Assembly (NCBI GenBank): GCA_900469615.1
Contig: UBYA01000001.1
Span: forward strand, 62,001 to 126,000
Reading direction: 5' to 3'
DNA from: Hyphomicrobiales bacterium
GTDB taxonomy: Bacteria; Pseudomonadota; Alphaproteobacteria; Rhizobiales; Rhizobiaceae
Length of the DNA: 64,000 nt
In this document: piece by piece, positions 35,331 through 43,763 of the stretch
Position numbering within the stretch: position 1 is the first letter of the stretch
Layout: every line of letters begins with the position of its first letter
Position numbers and translations under genes: made by a program
The notes under the pieces: model-generated
Told to the model about the DNA's origin: nothing
Databases searched by the model: none
The model's input: only the letters and a program-made list of their open reading frames with translations

Positions 35331-36158
35331 CTAAAGCTTTGCTATTTGCCTCAAGTGATCCGCGGTCGTTGCGGCAAATCCGAAAAACTCGAGATATGCC
35401 GGTATCTGTTCAAACAGCATATCGGTTCCCACCTGATACCGGCATCCACGCTCACGCGCGGCGGCCAGAAATGGTGTAACTTCCTCCTTCATCACCACTT
35501 CGCCGACGAAGGTCTCGGGCGAAAGGCGCGTCATATCGAGCGGCAGTGGATCGTCCTTGTGCATGCCGAGCGGCGTGGCATTGATGACGATGTCGAAACC
35601 TCGGGGATCGTTGGTGCCTTTTGTAACCTGCACGGCAGGGTAATAGGTATTGAGGCGGCTTTTCAGCCCTTCCAAGGCCGCTTTGTTGTCGTCGTGAAGA
35701 GCGAGATGGGTAAGGCCGGCGCCGGCAAGCGAGGCCGCGATCGCCGAGCCCACGCCGCCGGCGCCGATCATGAGAGCTTTGGCGCCCGATATCGGCTGGC
35801 CCTTGCGAGCCAGGCCGCGCACGAAACCTTCGCCATCGAACATGTCGCCGATCAGCCTGCCATCCGTGCCGAGCTTGACGGCGTTACAGGCTCCGGCGAC
35901 GCGGGCATTGGTGGAGATCTCGTCCAGGAGGCCCATGGTGGTAATCTTGTGGGGCATTGTGATGAGCGCGCCGTGGATGTTGGACAGGCGGAAGACGAGT
36001 TTCAAGAAATCGGGGTAATCCGCCGGCCTGCAACCCATCGGCACGACAACGGCATCGATGCCCTGCTCGTCGAAATAGGGGTTGTAGATCAGCGGTGCCT
36101 TGAAGCTTTCTGTCGGGTAGCCAAGATGGGCGATCAACCGGGTGGTGCCGCTAATCAT
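35331..36158 (-). CDS. Shikimate dehydrogenase-like (AroE superfamily) with remodelled substrate site
   Basis: NAD(P)-dependent dehydrogenase of the AroE superfamily, 275 residues. The catalytic pair is kept (Lys71 in MPHK and Asp108 in GDMFDGEGF), as are Asn92 (ACNAV) and the Rossmann motif GAGGVGSAIAASLAGAG. However, the two serines that bind the carboxylate of shikimate in E. coli AroE (Ser14, Ser16 in HSKSP) align with Phe19 and Ala21 (SFKAP), and the NTD motif is MFD (Phe107 in place of Thr). The pocket is thus more hydrophobic and the usual carboxylate contact is lost. It ends an operon with an AroQ-like dehydratase and an ABC importer, so it probably serves catabolism rather than aromatic amino-acid synthesis. 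The substrate is unknown. Confidence 0.85.
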   Translation of the reverse strand: MISGTTRLIAHLGYPTESFKAPLIYNPYFDEQGIDAVVVPMGCRPADYPDFLKLVFRLSNIHGALITMPHKITTMGLLDEISTNARVAGACNAVKLGTDGRLIGDMFDGEGFVRGLARKGQPISGAKALMIGAGGVGSAIAASLAGAGLTHLALHDDNKAALEGLKSRLNTYYPAVQVTKGTNDPRGFDIVINATPLGMHKDDPLPLDMTRLSPETFVGEVVMKEEVTPFLAAARERGCRYQVGTDMLFEQIPAYLEFFGFAATTADHLRQIAKL

Positions 36159-36460
36159 CGATATCGCCTTTCGAGTTCTGTCGTTCGGCTCGATCGGGCC
36201 GAAGCCGTAACCATTGGCCGAGGGATCGCCAACGTGTCAGCGGTGCCGCCAATCCGGCGGCAAGCCCGGGTCCGCCAAGGGAAGGAGTGGTTTTCGCCCG
36301 AGGTCATCTCCCAGCTCAAAGGCGAGGGCAGGGCATCGGAGGGGACGCTGATGGCGAGATTCGTTCGCGGCTCGGCGAGCATATGCTCGATACAGCGCCT
36401 GCCAATCAAGCCGGCACCCGTCACCGCGATCCACAAACTTTCCGGCAACAGCCCCGGCAT
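36155..36460 (-). pseudogene. Remnant of a Gfo/Idh/MocA-type dehydrogenase
   Basis: A frame of 101 codons lies between the ABC ATPase and the AroE-like gene and ends in an ATGA overlap with the latter. Its first 30 residues are a clear NAD-binding start, 'WIAVTGAGLIGRRCIEHML', as in Gfo/Idh/MocA family dehydrogenases, which are normally 330-380 residues. After about residue 45 the text loses any resemblance to the family and becomes rich in Arg, Thr and Ser, with more protein-like text in another frame (LAFELGDDLGRKPLL), which points to a frameshift plus a large deletion. The remainder may still serve to couple translation of the AroE-like gene. In an intact operon a second dehydrogenase would be expected here. 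Confidence 0.6.
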
Positions 36461-36470
36461 CGATCCGATC

Positions 36471-37232
36471 CTAATTGCGCAAGATTTCGCCGAGGAACTT
36501 GCGGGTGCGCTCGTGGCGAGGACTGGTGAAGAATTTTGCAGGGGCGGCTTCCTCGACGATGGCGCCGCTTGCCATGAAGACCACCCGGTTGGCGACCTGG
36601 CGCGCAAAGCCCATTTCATGCGTCACGCAGATCATCGTCATGCCTTCTTCGGCAAGACCGATCATCGTGTCCAGCACCTCCTTGACCATCTCGGGATCGA
36701 GCGCCGACGTCGGCTCATCGAAGAGCATTATCTTGGGGCGCATGCAGAGCGCACGGGCGATCGCCACGCGCTGCTGCTGGCCGCCCGAAAGCTGCACGGG
36801 ATATTTGACCGCCTGTTCGGAAATCTTGACGCGGGCGAGCAACGCGCGCGCCCGCTCTTCCGCTTCGGCCCTCGGAAGGCCAAGGGCGCGCATCGGCGCG
36901 AGCATGCAGTTTTCCAGCACGGTAAGATGCGGGAAGAGGTTAAACTGCTGAAAGACCATGCCGACCTCGCGCCTGACGGCATCGATGGTTTTCGCCCGAT
37001 CGCCGAGCAGGATGCCGCCGACGCGAATCTCGCCCCGCTCGTAAGTCTCCAGACGGTTGATGCAGCGGATCAGGGTCGATTTTCCGCTGCCGGAGGGACC
37101 GCAGAGAACGATGCTCTCACCCTTGTGGACTTCGATATTGATGTCCCGCAGGGCCTGGAAGGCGCCATACCATTTCTCCACATGGCTCATGGTGATCATT
37201 GTTTCAGCGGAGGGGGCAGGAACTGCTGTCAT
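36471..37232 (-). CDS. Polar amino-acid-type ABC transporter ATPase
   Basis: ATPase of 253 residues of the GlnQ/HisP class. Walker A is GPSGSGKST, the Q-loop follows at [11 protein letters not shown], the signature is [15 protein letters not shown], Walker B is [14 protein letters not shown] and the switch His is in VTHEMGFA. The end '[18 protein letters not shown]' is the normal family tail. With the two permeases and the family-3 binding protein at 39144 it completes an importer of amino-acid type. Since the other operon genes are dehydratase and dehydrogenase homologues of the shikimate group, the cargo may be a hydroaromatic acid or a related polar acid rather than an ordinary amino acid; this is inference. 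Confidence 0.94.
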   Translation of the reverse strand: MTAVPAPSAETMITMSHVEKWYGAFQALRDINIEVHKGESIVLCGPSGSGKSTLIRCINRLETYERGEIRVGGILLGDRAKTIDAVRREVGMVFQQFNLFPHLTVLENCMLAPMRALGLPRAEAEERARALLARVKISEQAVKYPVQLSGGQQQRVAIARALCMRPKIMLFDEPTSALDPEMVKEVLDTMIGLAEEGMTMICVTHEMGFARQVANRVVFMASGAIVEEAAPAKFFTSPRHERTRKFLGEILRN

Positions 37233-37267
37233 ATTGTCGATTCCTGAATACGATCAGAAGATCGCGG

Positions 37268-37912
37268 CTATCGCGCATGGATGGCATTGAAGCGCCGTTC
37301 CAGGCGCGCGCCGATGATCGTCAACGGGCAGCACATCAGGAAATAGAGGGCGCCGACGATGCCGAAGACAGTCAACGGCTGGAAGATCTGGTTGGAAATG
37401 ATGTTGCCGGCACGCGTCAGCTCCGTGAAGCCGACGATGGAAGACAGCGACGTGCCCTTGATGAGCTGCACCAGGAAACCGATCGTGGCCGGCAGGGAGA
37501 TGCGGATTGCCTGCGGCAGGATTACATCCTTCATGCGCGAAACATATTTGAGGCTGAGCGCCTTGGCCGCCTCCGTCTGGCCGCGCGGCACGGCCTCGAT
37601 CGAACCGCGCCAGATCTCGCCGAGATAGGCGCTGGCATGGAGTGTCAGGCCGATCGCGACTGCTTCCCAGGCATCGAGCTTCAGCCCGATCAATGCCAGC
37701 CCGTAATAGGTGACGAAGAGTTGCATGAGGAGCGGCGTACCCTGGAAGACAGCGATGTAGCTCGACGTTGCCCGCTCGAGCAGCGGTAGGCCCGAGGTGC
37801 GTGCCAGCGCTATGGCGAGACCTGCGATGCAGCCGCAGACGAACCCGACGGCAGACAAAAGCACGGTCCATTTCAGGCCGATCAGAAGGAAGGTGAATTC
37901 TGCGCTGCCCAT
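37268..37912 (-). CDS. Polar amino-acid-type ABC permease
   Basis: Inner-membrane permease of 214 residues, HisM/GlnP class, with about five helices. The N-terminal 'FTFLLIGLKWTVLLSAVGFVCGC' helix, 'SYIAVFQGTPLLMQLFVTYYGL' and the coupling loop 'EAAKALSLKYVSRMKDVILPQAIRISLPATIGF' are typical. It lies six bases after the other permease and 35 bases before the ATPase gene in the same operon. The paired permease at 37919 is related but clearly different, as in heteromeric importers. Confidence 0.92.
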   Translation of the reverse strand: MGSAEFTFLLIGLKWTVLLSAVGFVCGCIAGLAIALARTSGLPLLERATSSYIAVFQGTPLLMQLFVTYYGLALIGLKLDAWEAVAIGLTLHASAYLGEIWRGSIEAVPRGQTEAAKALSLKYVSRMKDVILPQAIRISLPATIGFLVQLIKGTSLSSIVGFTELTRAGNIISNQIFQPLTVFGIVGALYFLMCCPLTIIGARLERRFNAIHAR

Positions 37913-37918
37913 GATGCC

Positions 37919-38587
37919 TCACTTGACCGGATAGGTGAAATAGCGGGCCGAGAAGAGCGCGAAGAAGCGCATCATCAGCCAGGAGATGAAAAAGTAGAGG
38001 AACGTGATGGTGAAATAGACCTCGAAGCTGCGGAAGCTGTCGGATTCGATGCGTTGCGCCACAGCGGTCAATTCATAGGCCGAGATCGCCGAGCAGATGC
38101 TTGTCGACAGCGTCAGCAGCACGAACTGGCTGGTCAGCGACGGATAGATCGCTCTCAGCGCAGGCTTCAATATGATCAGCCGGAACACCTGTACCTTGTG
38201 AAGCCCGAGTGCCAGGCCTGCTTCGATCTGGCCGCCGGGAATGGATTGCACGCCGCCCCTGATGATCTCGATCGCGTAAGCGCCGCCATTGATGCCGAGC
38301 GCGATGATCGCCGTCGGCGTGGGGTCGAGGCGGATGCCGATCAGCGGCAAAGCGAAGAAAAGAAAGAAGATCTGCACCAGAAAGGGCGTATTTCGGATGA
38401 GCTCAACGAAGCCTATCACCAGCCAGCGCACCGGTTTGATGGGGGAATCCCTGAGCGCCACGCCGCCGATGCCGATGATGACGGCAAGAACCATGCCGCA
38501 GATGGCGAGCAGAAAGGTGCCGAGACAGCCAAGCAGCAGGCTTGGCAGACCATCGATAACGGGCGTAAAATCCAGTTGATAGTTCAT
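37919..38587 (-). CDS. Polar amino-acid-type ABC permease
   Basis: Inner-membrane permease of 222 residues, HisQ/GltJ class. Visible are 'LLLGCLGTFLLAICGMVLAVIIG', 'FVELIRNTPFLVQIFFLFFALPLIG' (the conserved R-N/G-T-P-x-L-x-Q motif) and the coupling loop 'QIEAGLALGLHKVQVFRLIILKPALRAIYP'. The ATG overlaps the stop of the upstream AroQ-like gene (ATGA), so enzyme and transporter are translationally linked, strong evidence that the imported compound is handled by the AroQ/AroE-like enzymes. Confidence 0.92.
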   Translation of the reverse strand: MNYQLDFTPVIDGLPSLLLGCLGTFLLAICGMVLAVIIGIGGVALRDSPIKPVRWLVIGFVELIRNTPFLVQIFFLFFALPLIGIRLDPTPTAIIALGINGGAYAIEIIRGGVQSIPGGQIEAGLALGLHKVQVFRLIILKPALRAIYPSLTSQFVLLTLSTSICSAISAYELTAVAQRIESDSFRSFEVYFTITFLYFFISWLMMRFFALFSARYFTYPVK

Positions 38588-39036
38588 ACTTCTCTTGCGG
38601 CCCCCACCATTCCTGCCATGGCCTCGATTGCCAGCTCATAACCGTGGGCGCCAAAGCCGATCATGATGGCGGTGGCGATGCGCGAGACAAGGGATCTGTG
38701 GTAGATTTCCTCGCGGGCATGGACATTGGAAATGTGCAGTTCGATCTTCGGGGGATCAAACGTTTTCAAGGCGTCGAGCAGCGCAATCGAGGTAAAAGTG
38801 AAAGCGGCGGGATTGATGATGATGCCGCAAGCCTCCTTTCGAGCCTGATGGATGCTTTCCACCAGCTCGCCCTCGAAATTCGTCTGGCGAAAATCGATCG
38901 TAAAGCCAAGGCTTGCGCCCTTGGTGACGCATAACGTCTTGATATCGGCGAGCGTCGTGAAGCCGTAGATATGCGGCTCGCGCTCGCCAAGCAGGTTGAG
39001 GTTCGGCCCGTTGAGGACGAAGATGGTTCTGGTCAT
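38584..39036 (-). CDS. aroQ: Type II 3-dehydroquinate dehydratase-like protein with altered active site
   Basis: Small dehydratase homologue of 150 residues, the normal type II size (dodecamer-forming flavodoxin-like fold). NGPNLNLLGEREPHIYG carries the loop Arg and Tyr24, Asn75 (INP), Asp88 and the catalytic His101 (ELHISNVHAREE) are present. Compared with the Mycobacterium tuberculosis enzyme, whose numbering it matches exactly, His81 (in THTS) is Phe81 and Arg112 is Tyr112; both normally contact the substrate hydroxyls and carboxylate side. The proton-abstraction machinery is thus intact while substrate contacts differ. The ATG at 39036 starts the family-typical MTRTIFVLNGPN; an upstream ATG at 39090 is less likely. 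Known role of the family: 3-dehydroquinate to 3-dehydroshikimate. Confidence 0.88.
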   Translation of the reverse strand: MTRTIFVLNGPNLNLLGEREPHIYGFTTLADIKTLCVTKGASLGFTIDFRQTNFEGELVESIHQARKEACGIIINPAAFTFTSIALLDALKTFDPPKIELHISNVHAREEIYHRSLVSRIATAIMIGFGAHGYELAIEAMAGMVGAAREV

Positions 39037-39089
39037 GGCGCGCCTCAAACGGTGCAATGCGGTTTCTTGGTCTTCGGCGAAAGGGTTCA

Positions 39090-39116
39090 AAGGACGGGAT
39101 GAGAATCCCCGTCCTT
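39090..39116 (-). terminator. Attenuator-like hairpin between binding protein and AroQ genes
   Basis: AAGGACGGG and CCCGTCCTT, with an inner AT/AT pairing around a four-base loop and one bulged base, make an 11-bp stem 28 bases after the binding-protein stop (minus strand). It is followed by TTGAACCCTTT, a poor U-tract. Partial termination or 3'-end protection here would raise binding-protein levels above those of the rest of the operon. Confidence 0.55.
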
Positions 39117-39143
39117 GCGCCTGAATTGCCAGGAGCGTTTGTG

Positions 39144-39974
39144 TCAGTTAGCCACGAACGAAATGCCTTCCAGGCTCTTCGGAAATTCCGGAACCGGCAC
39201 CTTCATCCACTTGTCGTAGATCGTCTTCAATTCGCCGTTGCCCTTGATTTTGTCGATGAAGGCGTTGATGGAGGCGTTGAGCTCCTTTTCGCCCAGACGC
39301 GTGCAGGCCCCGTTGTAGAGCTTCTGAAACTCCAACTTGTTTTCGAATTCTCCGGGGCGGGCTTTTTCCACGCGGTCCATATAGAAGATATTGCCGCCGA
39401 GAGCATCGACCTGGCCGGAAACAAGCGCCTGGACGCTGGCTGCATCGCCATCGAAACGGCGGATGGTGGCCGAAGCCGGCGCATTCTTGGTGACCTGTGT
39501 GTCTTGTGCCGCGCCTTTGGCCACAGAGATGGTCAGGTTGGCCATGTCGGCGTTGGTCTTGATCGACTTGTTCTTCGGGCCGATCAGGACGATGGCGTTG
39601 GCGTTATAGGGCTCACTGAACTGTACGGCTTTGGCGCGGTCCGGAAGCATGGCCATGGTCGCAAAGAGCACGTCGACACGGCCGGAGGTCAGTGCCGGAA
39701 TGCGGTTGTTGACTTCCAGCGGGACGAATTCGACGTCAACGCCGAGTTCCTTGGCGTACAGGGCGCCCATGTCGGCGTCAAATCCATCCTGTTTGCCAGC
39801 GCTGGTGACGAAGCCCCATGGCGGGTTATCGCCCTGGATGCCGACGATCAGTTTTCCACGCGCCTTGATTTCCTGGGGCGTGATAGCGGCTGCCGAGTTT
39901 GCAAGCCCGATGGCGGCAGCGAAAACGGCCGCACCAAGCATGGCGCCACGCCGCGTCAGTAAAGACTTCAACAT
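39144..39974 (-). CDS. Polar amino-acid-type ABC transporter substrate-binding protein
   Basis: Periplasmic binding protein of solute-binding family 3, 276 residues. A Sec-type signal (LTRRGAMLGAAVFAAAIGLANSAAA) is followed by 'ITPQEIKARGKLIVGIQGDNPPWGFV' and 'QDGFDADMGALYAKELGVDVEFVPLEVNNRIPALTSGRVDVLFATM', the hallmark lobe-one text. The acidic residue that binds the alpha-amino group in amino-acid binders is not sure. The start at 39974 has a very good ribosome binding site (GAGGAGGAACTC). It is the first gene of the minus-strand operon that runs to the AroE-like gene at 35331 and diverges from the QuiC-like gene. Confidence 0.92.
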   Translation of the reverse strand: MLKSLLTRRGAMLGAAVFAAAIGLANSAAAITPQEIKARGKLIVGIQGDNPPWGFVTSAGKQDGFDADMGALYAKELGVDVEFVPLEVNNRIPALTSGRVDVLFATMAMLPDRAKAVQFSEPYNANAIVLIGPKNKSIKTNADMANLTISVAKGAAQDTQVTKNAPASATIRRFDGDAASVQALVSGQVDALGGNIFYMDRVEKARPGEFENKLEFQKLYNGACTRLGEKELNASINAFIDKIKGNGELKTIYDKWMKVPVPEFPKSLEGISFVAN

Positions 39975-40206
39975 GAGTTCCTCCTCTTTTCGGATGGTCG
40001 CCTCCGCAACCTCCCAGTCACCCTCTCCCGGTTGTTCGCGGTAATATTTGCCTGAGGGGTGCGGATAAATCAACATAGTTTTTAAAAAACATATGATACT
40101 TTTCATTTAATCATCTGAATTGAAATCCTCACGATATTCGCCATAATGCCATCGGCATGCTCGGCTGCTTATTGCCGTGGCACGGCCAGGGAGGATTTTG
40201 CGCGCC
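39975..40206. promoter_or_regulatory. Divergent promoter region of the hydroaromatic locus with candidate operator
   Basis: This 232-bp gap separates two divergent units. An AT-rich core lies at about 40070-40125. Within it ATGAT (40093-40097) and ATCAT (40110-40114) form an inverted pair with 12 bases between. It is a candidate binding site for one or both of the neighbouring GntR/FCD regulators, which would allow joint control of the two divergent units. No clear -35/-10 pair can be assigned by eye. Confidence 0.3.
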
Positions 40207-42096
40207 ATGAAGACCTCGATTGCGACTGTCACGATCTCAGGCGAGCTTCCGGAAAAATTGGAGGCTATCGCGCGGGCCGGCTTTGATGGCGTGGAGATTT
40301 TCGAAAACGACTTCCTGGCCTTTGACGGCAGCCCCGCCGATGTCGGGAAGATGGCGCGGGATCTTGGCCTTACCATCACGCTCTTCCAGCCCTTTCGCGA
40401 CTTCGAGGGTATGCCGGATGCTCTGCGCGGCCGCACCTTCGATCGCGCTGAGCGCAAGTTCGACATCATGCAGGCGCTCGGCACGGACATGGTGCTCGTC
40501 TGCTCGAATGTCTCGCATGCAGCGCTCGGCGGCATCGACCGGGCCGCCGCCGACTTTCGCGAGTTGGGGCAACGAGCGGCAAAGCGTGGGCTGAAGGTGG
40601 GTTATGAGGCGCTTGCCTGGGGCCGCTTTGTCAACGATCACCGCGATGCCTGGGAGATCGTGCGGCGCGCGGACCATCCCAATGTCGGGCTGATCCTTGA
40701 CAGTTTCCACTCGCTGTCGCGCAAGATCGATATCAATTCTATCCGCTCGATCCCCAAGGAAAAGATCTTCATCGTGCAGCTTGCCGATGCACCATTGATC
40801 GATATGGACCTGCTTTACTGGTCCAGGCATTTCCGCAACATGCCGGGCGAGGGCGATTTGCCGGTCACGGAATTTGCCGAGGCTGTGGCATCAACCGGTT
40901 ATGACGGATACTTCTCTTTGGAGATATTCAATGACCAATTTCGGGGCGGCTCGACACGGGCGATTGCGGCGGATGGCCACCGTTCGCTGATCTATCTGGC
41001 CGACCAGATTCGTCGGAAGGTCGAGACGCCGATCGGCACCGAGATGCCGGCGCGCGCCGCGGTCAAAGGCATCGGCTTCATCGAATTTGCCACCGATGAA
41101 GAGGAGGCGGTGGAACTGGTCGGCATCCTGCAGGCGCTCGGCTTCCGCAAGGTGGCGGCGCACCGCTCCAAGAAAGTCACGCTCTTCCAGCAGGGCCGGA
41201 TCCGCATCCTTATGAATGTCGATCCCGCAGGTTTCGCCAACGCCGCCTATGCCGTGCACGGCACGTTTGCCTATGCCATGGCGCTGGTCGTCGATGATGC
41301 GGCAGACGCCTATTCCCGCGCGCTCGCACTCGATGCCGAGCCGTTCGTCCAGGCCGTCGTCGAGGGTGAGTTGCAACTGCCGGCTATCCGCGGGGTCGGC
41401 GGCGGGCTGATCTATCTGATCGACGAGAAAAGCCCGCTCGGCCGTTTCCCGGAGATCGATTTCGTGCCAGTTGCGGAGCAGGACGCGGCCGACGATGCCG
41501 GATTGCTGGAGATCGACCACGTCGCGCAGACCGTCAGCTACGACGAAATGCTGACCTGGCTGCTCTTCTACACCTCGATCTTCGAAGCGCACAAAACGCC
41601 CATGGTCGATATTATCGACCCCTCCGGCGTGGTACGCAGTCAGGTGATCGAAAATGAGGCCGGTTCCTTGCGTATCACGATGAATGGTGCGGAAAACCGG
41701 CGTACGCTCGCCGGTCATTTCATCGCTGAAAAATTCGGCTCGGGCATCCAGCATCTGGCTTTTTCGACGGGAGATATCTTTGCGACCGCCCAGCGCCTGC
41801 GCGCCAAGGGATTTAAGCCTCTGACGATTTCCCCCAACTACTACGAGGATGTCGAAGCTCGCTTTGGGCTGGATTCTGAACTGACGGAGCGGCTGAGGAC
41901 GGAAAACATTCTCTACGATCGCGATGACGATGGCGAGTATTTCCAGCTCTACAGCAGCACCTATGGAGAAGGTTTTTTCTTCGAGGTGGTCGAGCGCCGC
42001 GCTTATCGCGGCTATGGAGCGCCGAATGCGATCTTCCGGATCGCCGCGCAGAAGAAGCAGATGCGGCCGGAGGGCATTCCGAAGGATGCCGTATAA
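40207..42096 (+). CDS. quiC: QuiC-like 3-dehydroshikimate dehydratase fused to an HPPD-like domain
   Basis: Bifunctional-looking protein of 629 residues. The N-terminal half (about 1-270) is a xylose-isomerase-type TIM barrel with all four metal ligands of the bacterial 3-dehydroshikimate dehydratase site (Glu134, Asp165, Gln191, Glu239). The C-terminal half (about 285-610) is a VOC/4-hydroxyphenylpyruvate-dioxygenase-like domain with His438 (EIDHVAQ), His516 (IQHLAFS) and the Glu in FFFEVVERR as iron ligands. The known role of such fusions is to turn 3-dehydroshikimate into protocatechuate in quinate/shikimate catabolism; the C-terminal domain's reaction is not settled. The ATG at 40207 follows GGGAGGA by about 12 bases. 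It diverges from the importer/AroQ/AroE-like operon, with which it makes a pathway. Confidence 0.9.
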   Translation: MKTSIATVTISGELPEKLEAIARAGFDGVEIFENDFLAFDGSPADVGKMARDLGLTITLFQPFRDFEGMPDALRGRTFDRAERKFDIMQALGTDMVLVCSNVSHAALGGIDRAAADFRELGQRAAKRGLKVGYEALAWGRFVNDHRDAWEIVRRADHPNVGLILDSFHSLSRKIDINSIRSIPKEKIFIVQLADAPLIDMDLLYWSRHFRNMPGEGDLPVTEFAEAVASTGYDGYFSLEIFNDQFRGGSTRAIAADGHRSLIYLADQIRRKVETPIGTEMPARAAVKGIGFIEFATDEEEAVELVGILQALGFRKVAAHRSKKVTLFQQGRIRILMNVDPAGFANAAYAVHGTFAYAMALVVDDAADAYSRALALDAEPFVQAVVEGELQLPAIRGVGGGLIYLIDEKSPLGRFPEIDFVPVAEQDAADDAGLLEIDHVAQTVSYDEMLTWLLFYTSIFEAHKTPMVDIIDPSGVVRSQVIENEAGSLRITMNGAENRRTLAGHFIAEKFGSGIQHLAFSTGDIFATAQRLRAKGFKPLTISPNYYEDVEARFGLDSELTERLRTENILYDRDDDGEYFQLYSSTYGEGFFFEVVERRAYRGYGAPNAIFRIAAQKKQMRPEGIPKDAV

Positions 42097-42203
42097 ATGA
42101 GTCTCGTCATCGCCCGGCCGCGACCGCTTCTTCGGCATGCGCGAGTGGCTCCGAGGGGTCCGCAGCCGCGCTTCTGGGATGCGCGAAACAGCGTTGCCGC
42201 AGT

Positions 42204-42908
42204 TCAACCGATGCGCCCGCTCCGCAGAACGTGTTCCATACCGCTTTGCACATGCCTGGCGATGATGGCCTGGGCAGCGTCCACATCGCGCTTCAGCGCG
42301 GAGTCGAAAAGCAACTTGTGATCATCGGCCACGGCCTGGCCGCGAAAGCTTTTCGCCAACATGTGATACCGCAGAAACCGATCGAAGACCGAAGAGAGCG
42401 TCGCCATCAGTGTCGTCGAGTTGCAGGCGGAGACGATCGCCTGGTGAAACTCCCAGTCGTAGCGTACCCAGTCGATCGTCCGTGAAGCATCTCCCGCGAG
42501 CAGCTTGCGCTCTGCCGCAGCGAGCTTGTGGTGCGCAGCGACGACGCGGCCTTCCCATTCCAGCGTGCCGGCCGCAAAGGAAAGCGCGATTGCATGCGTT
42601 TCCAGTACGGTGCGGAGATCGGCGAGTTCTTCCAGTTCCTTGCGGGAGGCCGGGCTAACCTCGAAGCCGCGCTGGCCTTCGGCAAGCACCAGATTCTCCA
42701 TGGCAAGGCGGCTGAGGATTTCACGCAGCGAGGACACACTGATCGAGTAGTGGATTTTGGCCTGCTCCAGCTTGATCTTGGTGCCAGGTGCCAGCGCTCC
42801 CGAAATAATGTCCTGACGGATCTGCCGGAAGACAACATCGCTGATGGTCTCAGAAGCATCGGCTGCGGCATTGCCGGCCTGTTTTTCCGATTTACGTGGG
42901 GCTGCCAT
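42204..42908 (-). CDS. GntR/FCD-family transcriptional regulator
   Basis: FadR-type regulator of 234 residues. The N-terminal winged helix reads 'IRQDIISGALAPGTKIKLEQAKIHYSISVSSLREILSRLAMENLV', followed by the linker 'EGQRGFEVSPAS' and an all-helical FCD ligand-binding domain with metal-type His residues near RYDWEFHQAI and the terminal HVQSG. It lies 3 bp after the paralogue at 42912 and so is probably co-transcribed with it. The two proteins share layout and many blocks (RYDWEFHQA, the FD-x2-LRY block, ALKRD), showing an old tandem duplication. Targets are probably the adjacent hydroaromatic genes. Confidence 0.9.
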   Translation of the reverse strand: MAAPRKSEKQAGNAAADASETISDVVFRQIRQDIISGALAPGTKIKLEQAKIHYSISVSSLREILSRLAMENLVLAEGQRGFEVSPASRKELEELADLRTVLETHAIALSFAAGTLEWEGRVVAAHHKLAAAERKLLAGDASRTIDWVRYDWEFHQAIVSACNSTTLMATLSSVFDRFLRYHMLAKSFRGQAVADDHKLLFDSALKRDVDAAQAIIARHVQSGMEHVLRSGRIG

Positions 42909-42911
42909 CGA

Positions 42912-43631
42912 TTACTTCGCCTGTTTGACCGGGGAGGAGAGCAGCCCCTTGCCGAGCGCATGCTCGACGCCGCCCTGGATGTGGCGCTTCAGGATGTCCT
43001 TCGCCTTGGTGCTGTCACGCTTGAGAGCGGCGTCGAGCAATTGCCGGTGTTCCTGCTCGGCCACTCCGCCCCGATAGGAGAGCGCCACCATCTGATAGCG
43101 AAGATATTTGTCGAAGACGGCTGAATGTGTCTCCATCAAGAGCCGCGAGCCGCATGCCGCAATCAGCGCCTGGTGGAATTCCCAGTCATAGCGTTTCCAG
43201 TCCTCGGCCTGGCCGGTATCGCCCGAAGCCATGACGGCTTCCATGCGTGCAAGCTTGTGATGGGCCGATACGAGCAGCGCCTCCCATTCCAGATCACCCT
43301 GTTCGAAGGACTGCTCCAGCGCATGTTCTTCCAGAAGCAGCCTTAGCGCTGCGATCTCGCGCAGGTCCGCAATGGAAACTCTTGCGACCTCGAACCCTCG
43401 TTGCCCCTCGGCAACAACCAGTCCTTCCGATGTCAGCCGGTTGAGAATTTCTCTCAGGGTGCTGACGCTGGTCTCATAGGTCGCTTTCAAATTATCGAGT
43501 TTCAGCTTTTGCCCCGGAGCGAGTCGCCCAAAGATGATGTCCCTGCGTATCCGCTGGTAGTTGCTCTCGGCAACGGTTTCGGCCAACAAGTCGGTTTGCA
43601 CGGCTTCCTCGGAGATTTTGGATTTTCTCAT
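42912..43631 (-). CDS. GntR/FCD-family transcriptional regulator, tandem paralogue
   Basis: FadR-type regulator of 239 residues, first of the tandem pair. The winged helix is 'IRRDIIFGRLAPGQKLKLDNLKATYETSVSTLREILNRLTSEGLV', then 'AEGQRGFEVARVS' and an FCD domain with 'RYDWEFHQALIAACGSRLLMETHS' and 'HIQGGVEHALGKGL'. The start at 43631 (MRKSKISEE) fits the paralogue's N-terminus; an in-frame ATG at 43682 would add 17 unconserved residues. In such pairs both may bind the same operator with different ligands or form heterodimers; this has not been shown here. Confidence 0.9.
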   Translation of the reverse strand: MRKSKISEEAVQTDLLAETVAESNYQRIRRDIIFGRLAPGQKLKLDNLKATYETSVSTLREILNRLTSEGLVVAEGQRGFEVARVSIADLREIAALRLLLEEHALEQSFEQGDLEWEALLVSAHHKLARMEAVMASGDTGQAEDWKRYDWEFHQALIAACGSRLLMETHSAVFDKYLRYQMVALSYRGGVAEQEHRQLLDAALKRDSTKAKDILKRHIQGGVEHALGKGLLSSPVKQAK

Positions 43632-43763
43632 ACATATTCGACTCGATCTTTTCAATGGGAAACATTCAAGTCGATCTCCCATTGGATCGCTTCCGGTAGC
43701 GATGCGCTGAAGGCGCTCGGCGCGACGGGCAAGCTTGAAACGGCCGAGCTTTGCGCATCCGCT

